A DNA stretch of 64,000 nt from NCBI RefSeq assembly GCF_040717445.1, contig NZ_JBFEFL010000001.1:2056001-2120000 (forward strand). Direction: 5' to 3'. Origin of the DNA: Qipengyuania sp. JC766 (GTDB lineage Bacteria; Pseudomonadota; Alphaproteobacteria; Sphingomonadales; Sphingomonadaceae). The translations under genes and the position numbers were made by a program. Positions 1-7,804 of the stretch are shown here, piece after piece (the stretch's first letter is position 1; every line of letters begins with the position of its first letter). The notes under the pieces are model-generated. The model ran no database searches. It saw only the letters and a program-made list of their open reading frames with translations, and was not told where the DNA came from.

Positions 1-153
1 GACAACATCAAGCTGACGAAGTCGGACAGCATGGACGATATGCACCACTTCATCGCCATGAGCGATGTCGAGAAGATCGACGAAAACCGCGTCGTCCTCA
101 AGCAGGGCGCGCGCATCCCGGAAGGGCTCGGCAACAAGGCCAGCGCTTCGTAA
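1..153 (+). CDS. DUF2171-type protein, C-terminal end (partial)
   Basis: This is the last 50 codons of a gene that begins outside the window; frame 1 runs open to a TAA at 151-153. The visible tail contains KLTKSDSMDDMHHFIAMSDV and then a valine/lysine strand (RVVLKQ). That layout is the second half of the small beta-rich DUF2171 domain, where a 'K-L-T-K-x-D ... H-H-(Y/F)-I' segment precedes the last strand. Members are often stress-associated or PRC-barrel-like, but no biochemical role is established. A strong hairpin terminator follows 40 bases later. Family assignment rests on one half-domain, so it is moderate. Confidence 0.6.
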   Translation, partial: DNIKLTKSDSMDDMHHFIAMSDVEKIDENRVVLKQGARIPEGLGNKASAS

Positions 154-194
154 GGCGACACACGAAATTCGCTCCGGTCCATGGACGGGAGCAA

Positions 195-240
195 AGAGGA
201 ACCCGGCACTGCCACATGGCGCTGCCGGGTTCTCTTGTGT
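195..240. terminator. bidirectional intrinsic terminator
   Basis: A perfect 10-bp inverted repeat (GAACCCGGCA at 199-208, TGCCGGGTTC at 223-232) has an extra partial AAAGAG/CTCTT extension, so a U-rich tail is read in both directions. It lies between the convergent DUF2171 gene and the nrdA/beta-helix unit and can serve both. Confidence 0.8.
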
Positions 241-274
241 GAAATCCTAAATTTCTGGAGAGGATCGTCCTAGC

Positions 275-712
275 TTAGAAAATTCCTCCAAAGATCTGAA
301 TTGCTAGAGACGCGACGGAGGATGATGATCCTGCGAGATTTATAAGGTCCACGTAAGCGGACCTATTTTTTGTTTTTGAGCCGCCCTGAGAGATCGCCTC
401 AATCATCTTGAGGCAGGCGTTTTTATCGGACACGGAAAGGTTCGAGGCGTTGAGAGCAGTCTCAAACTCCTCTCGAATACGACTTCGAGCTTCCGGATTC
501 ACCGAATAGTGATCATTATTATCTACAACAGCATCTGAGAGAAACAATTTCGAATTAGATGCTTTAACACCAAAATCTTCATTATCTTTGATCGTGGCGC
601 GATTGAAAGAGGCAAATGAATTCTTGAGGATGACACCACCACCCCGATTGCCCGTGATTTTCGCACCATCAGCGATCACATAGCAACCATCTTCGATGAT
701 CATACCAACCAT
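275..712 (-). CDS. AT-rich hypothetical protein with right-handed beta-helix repeats
   Basis: This is a 145-residue protein of unknown function. Residues about 8-65 show repeating short strands and turns (for example ITGNRGGGVILKN, ATIKDNEDFGV, DAVVDNN), as in parallel beta-helix (pectate-lyase-like) folds. Residues about 70-145 look helical and end in a hydrophobic segment. No signal peptide is seen. The start at 712 has a good ribosome site (AGAGGAA, 7-base gap) placed right on the nrdA stop, so the gene is probably co-transcribed with nrdA and ends before the bidirectional terminator. The stretch is clearly richer in A+T, with AAT/AAA/ATT codons, than every neighbour, which suggests recent acquisition. 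It could be a fragment of a larger beta-helix protein. A real gene is likely; no function is assigned. Confidence 0.6.
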   Translation of the reverse strand: MVGMIIEDGCYVIADGAKITGNRGGGVILKNSFASFNRATIKDNEDFGVKASNSKLFLSDAVVDNNDHYSVNPEARSRIREEFETALNASNLSVSDKNACLKMIEAISQGGSKTKNRSAYVDLINLAGSSSSVASLAIQIFGGIF

Positions 713-724
713 TCTTTATTTCCT

Positions 725-2758
725 CTACTGGCAGCTCAGGCATTCCTCGTAATCGGTCTGCTCGCCGGCAGCGGCGCTCAGTTCGATCTTGGTCGCCTCG
801 GCCGTGTTGTCGGCTTCCACGCCGCCGGCAAAGCCTGCCCGCTGCACCGATTTCGAGCGCAGGTAGTAGAGCGACTTGATGTTCTTCTCCCACGCCTGGA
901 AGTGGAGCATCATCAGGTCCCACTTGTCGACGTCGGCCGGGATGAAGAGGTTGAGCGACTGCGCCTGGTCGATGAAGGGCGCGCGGTCGGCCGCGAATTC
1001 GAGCAGGTAGCGCTGGTCGATCTCGAAGCTGGTCTTGAAGACCGCCTTTTCCTCCGGCGTCAGGAAGTCGAGGTGCTGGACCGACCCCCCCTTCTCCAGG
1101 ATGGAGTTCCAGACATTGGTGCTGTCCTTGGACTTCTTCGCCAGCACCTTTTCCAGATAGCGGTTCTTGACCACGAAGCTGCCCGACAACGTCTTGTGGG
1201 TGTAGATGTTGGCCGGGATCGGTTCGATGCAGGCGCTGGTGCCGCCGCAGATGATGCTGATGCTGGCCGTCGGCGCGATCGCGGTCTTGCAGGAGAAGCG
1301 CTCCATCGCGCCCATTTCCTCCGCATCCGGGCACGGCCCGCGCTCCTGCGCCAGCACCATGCTCGCCTCTTCCGCCTTGGCCGCGATGTGCTTGAACATT
1401 TTCAGGTTCCACACCTTGGCCATCGTGCCTTCCAGCGGCAGGTTCTTGGCCTGCAGGAAGGAGTGGAAGCCCATCACGCCCAGCCCCACGCTGCGTTCGC
1501 GCGCAGCGGAATACTTGGCGCGCGCCATCTCGTCCGGGGCACGGTCGATATAGTCCTGCAGCACGTTGTCGAGGAAGCGCATGATGTCCTCGATGAACTG
1601 CTTGTCCGTGTTCCACTCGTCCCAGGTTTCCAGGTTGAGCGAGGACAGGCAGCACACGGCCGTGCGATCGTTGCCGAGGTGGTCGATGCCCGTCGGCAGG
1701 GTGATTTCGGAACACAGGTTGGAGGTGGAAACCTTCAGGCCCAGGTCGCGATGATGCTTGGGCATCATGCGGTTCACCGTGTCGGAAAACACGATGTAGG
1801 GCTCGCCCGTGGCAAGGCGCGTTTCGACCAGCTTCTGGAACAGGCTGCGCGCGTCCACTTCGCCGCGCACGCTGCCGTCGCGCGGGCTCTTGAGCTCGAA
1901 CTTCTCGCCCGCGCGCACCGCTTCCATGAATTCGTCGGTCAGCAGCACGCCGTGGTGCAGGTTCAGCGCCTTGCGATTGAAATCGCCCGACGGTTTGCGG
2001 ATTTCGAGGAATTCCTCGATTTCCGGATGGCTGACGTCGATGTAGCAGGCGGCCGATCCGCGGCGCAAGCTGCCCTGGCTGATCGCCAGCGTCAGGCTGT
2101 CCATCACGCGTACGAAGGGGATGATGCCGCTGGTCTTGCCGTTGAGGCCGACCGGTTCGCCGATGCCGCGCACATTGCCCCAGTAGGTGCCGATGCCGCC
2201 GCCCTTGGAAGCCAGCCAGACGTTCTCGTTCCAGGTGCCGACAATGCCTTCCAGGCTGTCCTCGACACTGTTGAGATAGCAGCTGATCGGCAAGCCGCGC
2301 GTGGTGCCGCCATTGGACAGCACCGGCGTCGCGGGCATGAACCAGAGCCGGGAAATGTAATCGTACAGGCGCTGCGCATGCTCCGCATCGTCGGCGTAGG
2401 AATCGGCGACGCGCGCGAACAGGTCCTGGTAAGTTTCCTTCGGCAGCAGGTATCGGTCGCGCAGCGTTTCCTTGCCGAAATCAGTCAGCTTGTCGTCACG
2501 CGAGGGATCGGTCGTGATCGTGAAGCGGCGCGGCAGCACGGTCTTGCTGTCCGGCTTGGCCGCAACGGCCGCCTTCGCCACTTCCGCCATGGCGGATGCG
2601 GTCGCGGTGGTCAGCGCATCGGTGCCTTCGTCTGTCTTTTCCATGCTCACGGCAGCCTTGTCCTGCGATCCGGCGGTGGTGCGCGCGGGTCGTTCGGTTA
2701 CATCGGTATCCGGCGTTTCCACATCCATCGCTGCGTCGTCTCCAGCCTTGAAATCCAT
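725..2758 (-). CDS. nrdA: ribonucleoside-diphosphate reductase, large (alpha) subunit
   Basis: This is the catalytic subunit of class I ribonucleotide reductase, which makes deoxynucleotides with the NrdB radical subunit. Visible family marks are WFMPATPVLSNGG, the substrate-site segment SNLCSEITLP with its thiyl-radical cysteine, GGTSACIEPIPANIY, and a C-terminal redox pair (ECLSCQ) for thioredoxin or glutaredoxin. The catalytic domain starts near residue 75. Before it lies an Ala/Asp/Thr-rich low-complexity stretch rather than a recognisable ATP-cone, so overall dATP control may sit elsewhere. The start chosen is the ATG at 2758; an ATG at 2770 is also possible. Neither has a strong ribosome site. 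nrdB is not adjacent; the beta-helix gene follows instead. A LexA-like box and GANTC sites lie upstream. Confidence 0.93.
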   Translation of the reverse strand: MDFKAGDDAAMDVETPDTDVTERPARTTAGSQDKAAVSMEKTDEGTDALTTATASAMAEVAKAAVAAKPDSKTVLPRRFTITTDPSRDDKLTDFGKETLRDRYLLPKETYQDLFARVADSYADDAEHAQRLYDYISRLWFMPATPVLSNGGTTRGLPISCYLNSVEDSLEGIVGTWNENVWLASKGGGIGTYWGNVRGIGEPVGLNGKTSGIIPFVRVMDSLTLAISQGSLRRGSAACYIDVSHPEIEEFLEIRKPSGDFNRKALNLHHGVLLTDEFMEAVRAGEKFELKSPRDGSVRGEVDARSLFQKLVETRLATGEPYIVFSDTVNRMMPKHHRDLGLKVSTSNLCSEITLPTGIDHLGNDRTAVCCLSSLNLETWDEWNTDKQFIEDIMRFLDNVLQDYIDRAPDEMARAKYSAARERSVGLGVMGFHSFLQAKNLPLEGTMAKVWNLKMFKHIAAKAEEASMVLAQERGPCPDAEEMGAMERFSCKTAIAPTASISIICGGTSACIEPIPANIYTHKTLSGSFVVKNRYLEKVLAKKSKDSTNVWNSILEKGGSVQHLDFLTPEEKAVFKTSFEIDQRYLLEFAADRAPFIDQAQSLNLFIPADVDKWDLMMLHFQAWEKNIKSLYYLRSKSVQRAGFAGGVEADNTAEATKIELSAAAGEQTDYEECLSCQ

Positions 2759-2798
2759 TGCATGCCCCATCCAGACCAACGGGTGCGCACACCCGGGT

Positions 2799-2813
2799 GT
2801 TCCACATTCGTTC
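2799..2813. promoter_or_regulatory. LexA (SOS) box of the alphaproteobacterial type
   Basis: GTTC-N7-GTTC occurs exactly (GTTC at 2799-2802 and 2810-2813). This direct repeat is the known LexA operator form in alphaproteobacteria. It sits 29-55 bases upstream of the two possible nrdA starts, where an operator would act. Binding is inferred, and such an 8-base pattern can occur by chance. Confidence 0.5.
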
Positions 2814-3168
2814 GACTCGCGGGTCGTGTCCCGTCCTAGCCGAAAACGTCCTGGCACCGATGCGAAATCGCTCCCCCGCCGGTCCCCCGTTGCGCCCACA
2901 GCCCTGTCCACACCTGCGGCCCCTTTCCCGTCGCGGCATCGCCGTCGGGCGAGTGGGGCAGCTAGGTCTTGTGGTGTTCGACCTCGACCAACCCCTAGAT
3001 GATGAATCAGAGCGGACTCGCACGCAAGGGGTAAATGCAACGGAAACCATCCGGCGGAGCCTGTGCACAGGGGTGGTCTAATACCCTGATACACCGCGAC
3101 GCGCGGAGCGAGCTTGAGTCGACGAACGCGCAAGAGACAAAATGAAACTGTGAAGAAAAATTTGGTGA

Positions 3169-3197
3169 TTGAATCATTTGAATCAATCGTTGAATCA
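3169..3197 (+). repeat. three copies of TTGAATCA
   Basis: TTGAATCA occurs at 3169-3176, 3178-3185 and 3190-3197, each copy containing a GANTC methylation site. The repeat lies 70-100 bases upstream of the small membrane protein start and may be a methylation-sensitive regulatory element. Confidence 0.6.
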
Positions 3198-3267
3198 GGC
3201 TGTCGCAGCGGCGCAATTTCCGTCCGGTCGGCGCCGCCGACGCAACGGGAAGAGGGGGACAAGATCC

Positions 3268-3510
3268 ATGTTGAACTTTATCGGCGCGCTCATTGCAGGC
3301 CTGATCGTGGGCGGGCTGGCCCGGTGGTTCTATCCGGGCGAAATCGACATGAACTGGCTGGAAACGATCCTGCTCGGCGTGGGCGGATCGCTGCTCGCGG
3401 GGCTCTTCTCCAGCCGCGGCCACCAAGGTTTCCACCGGGCCGGATGCCTTGCCAGCATATTGGGCGCGATGGCGCTGATCTTCATCGGCCGGCTGATCCT
3501 GGCGGGCTAG
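3268..3510 (+). CDS. GlsB/YeaQ/YmgE-family small membrane protein
   Basis: This 80-residue inner-membrane protein has three hydrophobic, glycine-rich segments (IGALIAGLIVGGLARWFYPG, then LLGVGGSLLAGLF, then a last helix ending LIFIGRLILAG). The G-x-I-V-G-(x)-A-R-x-F-x-P-G pattern is typical of the transglycosylase-associated/YeaQ family, which is often stress-induced; its biochemical role is not established. The ATG at 3268 is preceded by AGAGGGGGA. Its TAG overlaps the stop of the convergent hydrolase gene in a shared CTAG. Confidence 0.85.
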   Translation: MLNFIGALIAGLIVGGLARWFYPGEIDMNWLETILLGVGGSLLAGLFSSRGHQGFHRAGCLASILGAMALIFIGRLILAG

Positions 3511-4394
3511 GCAGCGCCCTTCGCATGGGCCGCGATGGCATCGGCTATCTCGTGCGTCAGGGGCTCGGGCAGGTCGTGCCCCCAGCCCGGGATTGTCTTC
3601 AGCTTCGCGCCGGGAATGATGGCGGCCGTGTCGTGCCCGCCTTCCACCGGTACCAGCGGATCGGCCTCTCCGTGCAGGACCAGCGTGGGCACGGTGATAT
3701 CGCGCAGCATGGCGCTCCGGTCCCCGTCATGCAGCACCGCCGCCAGGTGCCGGGTCGGTCCCTCGGCATAGACGCTGCGACGCACATTGGCCGTCACCCG
3801 ATCGCGCAGTTCGTCCTCCTCTGCCGGGTAGCCGGGGCTGCCGATGGTGCGCGCCAGCATCATGCCATGCGCGACCAGCACGTCTTCTTCGGTGCTGTCC
3901 GGCCGCTTGGTCAGCGCATCGAGCGCTTCCTTGCGCGCCGCGGGCAGCTTCGGATTGCCGGTGGTCGAGAAGATCGAGGTGAGCGAAAGGCATCGACCGG
4001 GATATTTTGCCGCGATGTGCTGCGCGATCATGCCGCCCATGCTGCCGCCCACGATATGCGCCCGCTCGATCCCCAGCGCATCCAGCAGGCCCACCCCGTC
4101 CGCGGCCATGTCCGCCATGGTGTATGGCACCTTGGGCCGCAGGCCGATCTTTCCGAGGAGGACCTGCTTCACGGGTGACGGCGGCCTGTGGCCGGTGAAC
4201 TTCTGGCTGAGGCCGACATCGCGATTGTCGTATCGGATGACCCGGAAGCCGTGCGCAACCAGCGCATCGACCAGCGCCATCGGCCACAGCGTCAGCTGCG
4301 CCCCGAAGCCCATGATGAGCAGCATCGCCGGATCGGCGGGATCGCCGTATTCCTCGTATTCCAGCTCGATATCGTTGGCGGTGGTCCGGGGCAT
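3507..4394 (-). CDS. alpha/beta hydrolase
   Basis: This is a 295-residue cytoplasmic alpha/beta-hydrolase-fold enzyme. The nucleophile elbow is GGSMGG (serine near residue 112), the oxyanion region is LLIMGFGAQ, and the C-terminal LVLHGEADPLVP and GWGHDLP segments supply the acid and histidine. The fold class resembles epoxide hydrolase or ester hydrolase relatives; the substrate is unknown. It lies 11 bases downstream of nadB on the same strand and is probably co-transcribed, though a role in NAD synthesis is not implied. Its stop overlaps that of the convergent membrane protein gene. Confidence 0.85.
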   Translation of the reverse strand: MPRTTANDIELEYEEYGDPADPAMLLIMGFGAQLTLWPMALVDALVAHGFRVIRYDNRDVGLSQKFTGHRPPSPVKQVLLGKIGLRPKVPYTMADMAADGVGLLDALGIERAHIVGGSMGGMIAQHIAAKYPGRCLSLTSIFSTTGNPKLPAARKEALDALTKRPDSTEEDVLVAHGMMLARTIGSPGYPAEEDELRDRVTANVRRSVYAEGPTRHLAAVLHDGDRSAMLRDITVPTLVLHGEADPLVPVEGGHDTAAIIPGAKLKTIPGWGHDLPEPLTHEIADAIAAHAKGAA

Positions 4395-4405
4395 CGCAGT
4401 CTCCT

Positions 4406-5995
4406 TCAGGGGACGAGCACGGTATCCTTCGCGACCGGATCGGTCGCGGGATGGTCGAGCGTGTAATGCAGTCCGCGGCTCTCGTGCCGGCGCAGGGCGC
4501 TCTGCACGATGAGGTCCGCCGCCTGCAACAGGTTGCGCAATTCGATCAGGTCGGTCGTGACGCGGAAGCTGCCGTAGTAATCCTCGACCTCCGCCTTCAG
4601 CAGCCGGATGCGGTTGGCGGCCCGCTCCAGCCGCTTGGTGGTGCGCACAATGCCGACATAGTTCCACATGAAACGGCGGATTTCCGTCCAGTTCTGCTTG
4701 ATGACGACTTCCTCGTCCGAATCGGTCACGCGGCTTTCGTCCCATTCGCGGATCGCGGGCGGCTCGGGCAGGTCGTCCCAGCCGTCGAGGATGTCGTTCG
4801 CAGCCGCCTCGCCGAAGACGAAGCATTCGAGCAGGCTGTTCGATGCCAGCCGGTTCGCGCCGTGCAGGCCGCTTTCGGTGCATTCGCCCGCCGCCCACAG
4901 GCCCGGCAGGTCGGTGCGCGCATCGAGACCGACGATCACGCCGCCGCAAGTGTAATGCTGCGCCGGGACGACCGGGATCGGCTGGGTGGTCATGTCGATC
5001 CCCAGGCCGGACAGCTTCTCGTCGATCGTGGGGAAATGCTCGCGCACGAATTCGGGGGGCTGGTGACTGATGTCGAGATGGACGCAGTCGAGACCGAAAC
5101 GCTTGATCTCCGCATCGATCGCGCGGGCGACGACATCGCGCGGGGCGAGTTCCATTCGCTCCGGATCGTAGAATTCCATGAACCGCTTGCCGGTGCGCGG
5201 GTTGATCAGCCGCCCGCCTTCCCCGCGCACAGCCTCCGTGATGAGGAAGTTCTTGACGTCCAAATTGTAGAGGCAGGTCGGGTGGAACTGCATCATCTCC
5301 ATGTTGGAGACCCGCGCACCCGCCCGCCATGCCATGGCGATGCCGTCGCCGGTCGCGCCGCGCGGGGCCGTGCTGAACTGGTAGACGCGGCCTGCCCCGC
5401 CTGCCGCCAGAACGGTGGCGCGCGCGACATGGGCTTCCACCCGGCCGGTTTCCTCGTCGAGCGCATAGGCGCCCCAGACGTGACCGTCGCCCGAATAGGT
5501 CCGGCCATGGCGCCCGGTAATCAGGTCGATGCAGCTGCGCCCGGGCAGCAGGGTGATGTTGGGGTTGGCCTTGGCGGCGTTCAGCAACGCTTCCTGCACC
5601 GCCCAGCCGGTCGCATCGTTGACATGCACGATGCGGCGATGACTGTGCCCGCCCTCGCGCGTGAGATGCAGGTCGCCCGCCTCCCGGTTGAACGGGACGC
5701 CGAGCTTAGAGAGCCGATCGATGGAGTCGGGAGCCCGCTCGATCACAAATTCGACCGTCTCCCGGTCGTTGAGCCCGGCGCCCGCGATCATCGTGTCGCG
5801 CACGTGGTTCTCGAACGTGTCGCCTGCATCCAGCACGGCGGCGATCCCGCCTTGCGCCCAAGCAGTGGACCCGCCGGTGAGCGATCCCTTCGCCAGCACC
5901 AGCACGCGCCGGTGCTCCGCCAGCGCCAGTGCGGCCGTCAGTCCGGCCGCGCCGGACCCGATCACCAGTACGTCGTGGGACATAGACAGGGTCAC
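4406..5995 (-). CDS. nadB: L-aspartate oxidase
   Basis: This FAD enzyme oxidises L-aspartate to iminoaspartate, the first step of de novo NAD synthesis. The 529 residues show the N-terminal FAD-binding motif VIGSGAAGLTAA, the GGSTAWAQGGIAAV segment, the fumarate-reductase-family core with HPTCLYN and a substrate-side EAVRGEGGRLIN, and a C-terminal helical domain. The length is normal. The start at 5995 is preferred because GGAG stands about 9 bases upstream; the internal ATG at 5983 lacks one. nadA and nadC are not next to it. It could be confused with a succinate dehydrogenase flavoprotein, but the short length and QGGIAA segment favour NadB. Confidence 0.93.
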   Translation of the reverse strand: MTLSMSHDVLVIGSGAAGLTAALALAEHRRVLVLAKGSLTGGSTAWAQGGIAAVLDAGDTFENHVRDTMIAGAGLNDRETVEFVIERAPDSIDRLSKLGVPFNREAGDLHLTREGGHSHRRIVHVNDATGWAVQEALLNAAKANPNITLLPGRSCIDLITGRHGRTYSGDGHVWGAYALDEETGRVEAHVARATVLAAGGAGRVYQFSTAPRGATGDGIAMAWRAGARVSNMEMMQFHPTCLYNLDVKNFLITEAVRGEGGRLINPRTGKRFMEFYDPERMELAPRDVVARAIDAEIKRFGLDCVHLDISHQPPEFVREHFPTIDEKLSGLGIDMTTQPIPVVPAQHYTCGGVIVGLDARTDLPGLWAAGECTESGLHGANRLASNSLLECFVFGEAAANDILDGWDDLPEPPAIREWDESRVTDSDEEVVIKQNWTEIRRFMWNYVGIVRTTKRLERAANRIRLLKAEVEDYYGSFRVTTDLIELRNLLQAADLIVQSALRRHESRGLHYTLDHPATDPVAKDTVLVP

Positions 5996-6029
5996 GCTTC
6001 GCTCCGTTTGCAGGGAGGGGGTGTTTGTG

Positions 6030-6968
6030 TCAGTTCGAAGACGAGGTCAAACTGACGAACACGTCCTCCAGATCCGCCTCCCGGGTGGTCACGTCTTCCA
6101 CTTCCAGCCCCTGATCCTGGAGGCGCGCGAGGACCTGGCCCGCCGTGACGCGGTCCTTGTCGTAGGTCACTTCGATGGTCCGGGGGCCGTCGAGCTCCGA
6201 CTTGACGAAGTCCGGGTCGGACGGCGGTCCGGTCAGGTCGTGGCCCACCGTCACCCGCACGATCTTCTCGCGCGCCATTTCCACCAGTTCACGGGTCGGC
6301 TTTAGCGCGATCAGTTCGCCGTGGTTGATGATGGCGATGCGGTCGCACAGCTGCTCCGCCTCTTCCAGGTAGTGCGTCGTCAGCACCACGGTCACGCCCT
6401 GATCGTTCAGTTCGCCCACGAGTTCCCAGAGCTGGCGACGCAGTTCGACATCGACGCCCGCGGTCGGCTCGTCCAGCACCAGGATCGGCGGCGAATGGAC
6501 CATCGCCTTCGCGATCAGGAGGCGCCGCTTCATGCCGCCCGAAAGCGTGCGGGCATAGGCGTCGCGCTTGTCCCAGAGGCGCACCGCCTTCAGCAATTCC
6601 TCGCTGCGCCGCTCGGCCTTCGGAATGCCGTAGAACCCGGCCTGGTTCTCAAGCACCTCGAAGGGCGTGAAGAAGGGGTCGAACACGATCTCCTGCGGCA
6701 CGATCCCGATCGCGCGCTTCGCGTTCCGGCGGTGCTCGTCGATATCGAAGCCCCAGATCTCGGCGCTTCCGCCGGTCTTGGTGACCAGCCCTGCAAGGAT
6801 GTTGATGAGAGTGGACTTGCCAGCGCCGTTCGGCCCCAGCAGACCGAAAACGCCGCCTTCGGGCACGTCGAAGCTCACGCCCTTCAGCGCCAGCTTGCCC
6901 TGGCCGCCCTTGTCCCCGGCATAGCGTTTGACGAGGTTGTCGATGCGGATGGCGGGTGGCGGGCTCAT
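6030..6968 (-). CDS. ABC transporter ATP-binding protein (ABC-2 type)
   Basis: This is a 312-residue ATPase subunit. It has Walker A GPNGAGKS, signature LSGGMKRR, Walker B ILVLDEPTAGVD and the H-loop TTHYLEEAEQ, followed by a roughly 80-residue C-terminal extension common in CcmA/YadG-type exporters. Such proteins pair with an ABC-2 permease; none lies beside it, so the partner must be elsewhere. The ATG at 6968 is chosen; an in-frame TTG at 7004 is less likely. The substrate cannot be read from the sequence. It is transcribed divergently from the CHCC zinc-finger gene. Confidence 0.9.
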   Translation of the reverse strand: MSPPPAIRIDNLVKRYAGDKGGQGKLALKGVSFDVPEGGVFGLLGPNGAGKSTLINILAGLVTKTGGSAEIWGFDIDEHRRNAKRAIGIVPQEIVFDPFFTPFEVLENQAGFYGIPKAERRSEELLKAVRLWDKRDAYARTLSGGMKRRLLIAKAMVHSPPILVLDEPTAGVDVELRRQLWELVGELNDQGVTVVLTTHYLEEAEQLCDRIAIINHGELIALKPTRELVEMAREKIVRVTVGHDLTGPPSDPDFVKSELDGPRTIEVTYDKDRVTAGQVLARLQDQGLEVEDVTTREADLEDVFVSLTSSSN

Positions 6969-7047
6969 GACGCGCCACGTAAGGACGCAGGCCGCCCGGC
7001 GCAAACCCTGCTTGCATCGTCACGGACGACAATTTATCGCGCCGGCC

Positions 7048-7308
7048 ATGAGCATAGCCCCGCCCGAGATCGTGAAAGTGGATACCCGCCGCGTCTGGTG
7101 CGACGGCGCCAGCGACATCCGGGGCGGGCCGAACTACCGCCCGGCGGCGCTCGGCCATCCGAAAATCTATCTCAACATCGACGAGCACGGCTATGTCGAT
7201 TGCGGGTATTGCGATCGGCGCTTCGTGCTGATCGACGGGCCGGCCGACGGTGCCGACCAGTCCGCACTGCCCGACATTTCCGAAGGCGGCGATCCGGGCC
7301 ACCGTTGA
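7048..7308 (+). CDS. CHCC zinc-finger domain protein
   Basis: An 86-residue protein whose centre carries the zf-CHCC pattern: a cysteine in VWCDGA, a histidine in LGHPKIYL, and the pair in VDCGYCDRRF. This domain is shared with the NDUFS6 subunit of mitochondrial complex I and with small stand-alone alphaproteobacterial proteins. The C-terminal 20 residues look disordered. Zinc binding is expected from the conserved ligands; its cellular role is not known here. Confidence 0.88.
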   Translation: MSIAPPEIVKVDTRRVWCDGASDIRGGPNYRPAALGHPKIYLNIDEHGYVDCGYCDRRFVLIDGPADGADQSALPDISEGGDPGHR

Positions 7309-7385
7309 ATCGGACCCACGCCGACACTTTCGGCAACCATTGCGGCGCTCAGGCGTAATTCATTTACGTCGTGTAGGATTGCGCC

Positions 7386-7802
7386 ATGAAAAGAATCGCC
7401 ACTCTCGCCTTCGTTTCCGCTCTCGCCTCCGCCACCGGCGCCACTGCGCAGGATGACGACAAGCGCAATGCGAAGGGCGAAGCCGAACTCGCCAAGATCC
7501 TCGAGGACCGCGTCGCGGGCGAACCGCAGCGCTGCCTTGCCGAAACGAAGCGTCGCAACCTGGAGATCGTCGACGGCACGGCGATCGTCTGGCGCGACGG
7601 CGACACGATCTGGGTCAACCGGACCCGTTCGCCCCAGTTCCTCGACGATTTCGATCTGCCGGTCTTCAAGATTTTCGGTAACGATCTGTGCCGTCTCGAC
7701 CAGGTCGAGATGCGCGACAGGACCGGCGGAGTACCCGGGCCGGTGATCGGTCTGGCCGATTTCGTTCCATACCGAACGGTTGATTCCGACACAGGAGCCT
7801 AA
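7386..7802 (+). CDS. secreted hypothetical protein, tandem paralogue A
   Basis: A 138-residue protein with a Sec signal peptide (MKRIATLAFV... cleaved near ATAQ/DD). The mature part has a K/E-rich helix, then VAGEPQRC, an all-beta-looking middle and a second cysteine in NDLCRLD; the two cysteines may form a disulfide. I do not recognise a named family. The next gene encodes a clear paralogue with the same order of motifs (V-A-G-E-P-x2-C ... L-C, ending F-(V/I)-P-Y-R), starting 3 bases after this stop, so the two are surely an operon. Confidence 0.8.
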   Translation: MKRIATLAFVSALASATGATAQDDDKRNAKGEAELAKILEDRVAGEPQRCLAETKRRNLEIVDGTAIVWRDGDTIWVNRTRSPQFLDDFDLPVFKIFGNDLCRLDQVEMRDRTGGVPGPVIGLADFVPYRTVDSDTGA

Positions 7803-7804
7803 GC

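Larger units (their letters stand above)
2759..3267. other. intergenic region nrdA / glsB-like gene, rich in GANTC sites
   Basis: This is a 509-base divergent gap with no supported gene. It holds the LexA-like box, a pair of CTAG-centred elements (2959-2974 and 2992-3007) faintly resembling NrdR boxes, and seven GANTC sites at 2814, 3004, 3015, 3116, 3171, 3180 and 3192. GANTC is the CcrM methylation site in alphaproteobacteria. The right end (3140-3200) is AT-rich and probably carries the promoter of the small membrane protein gene. Confidence 0.6.
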
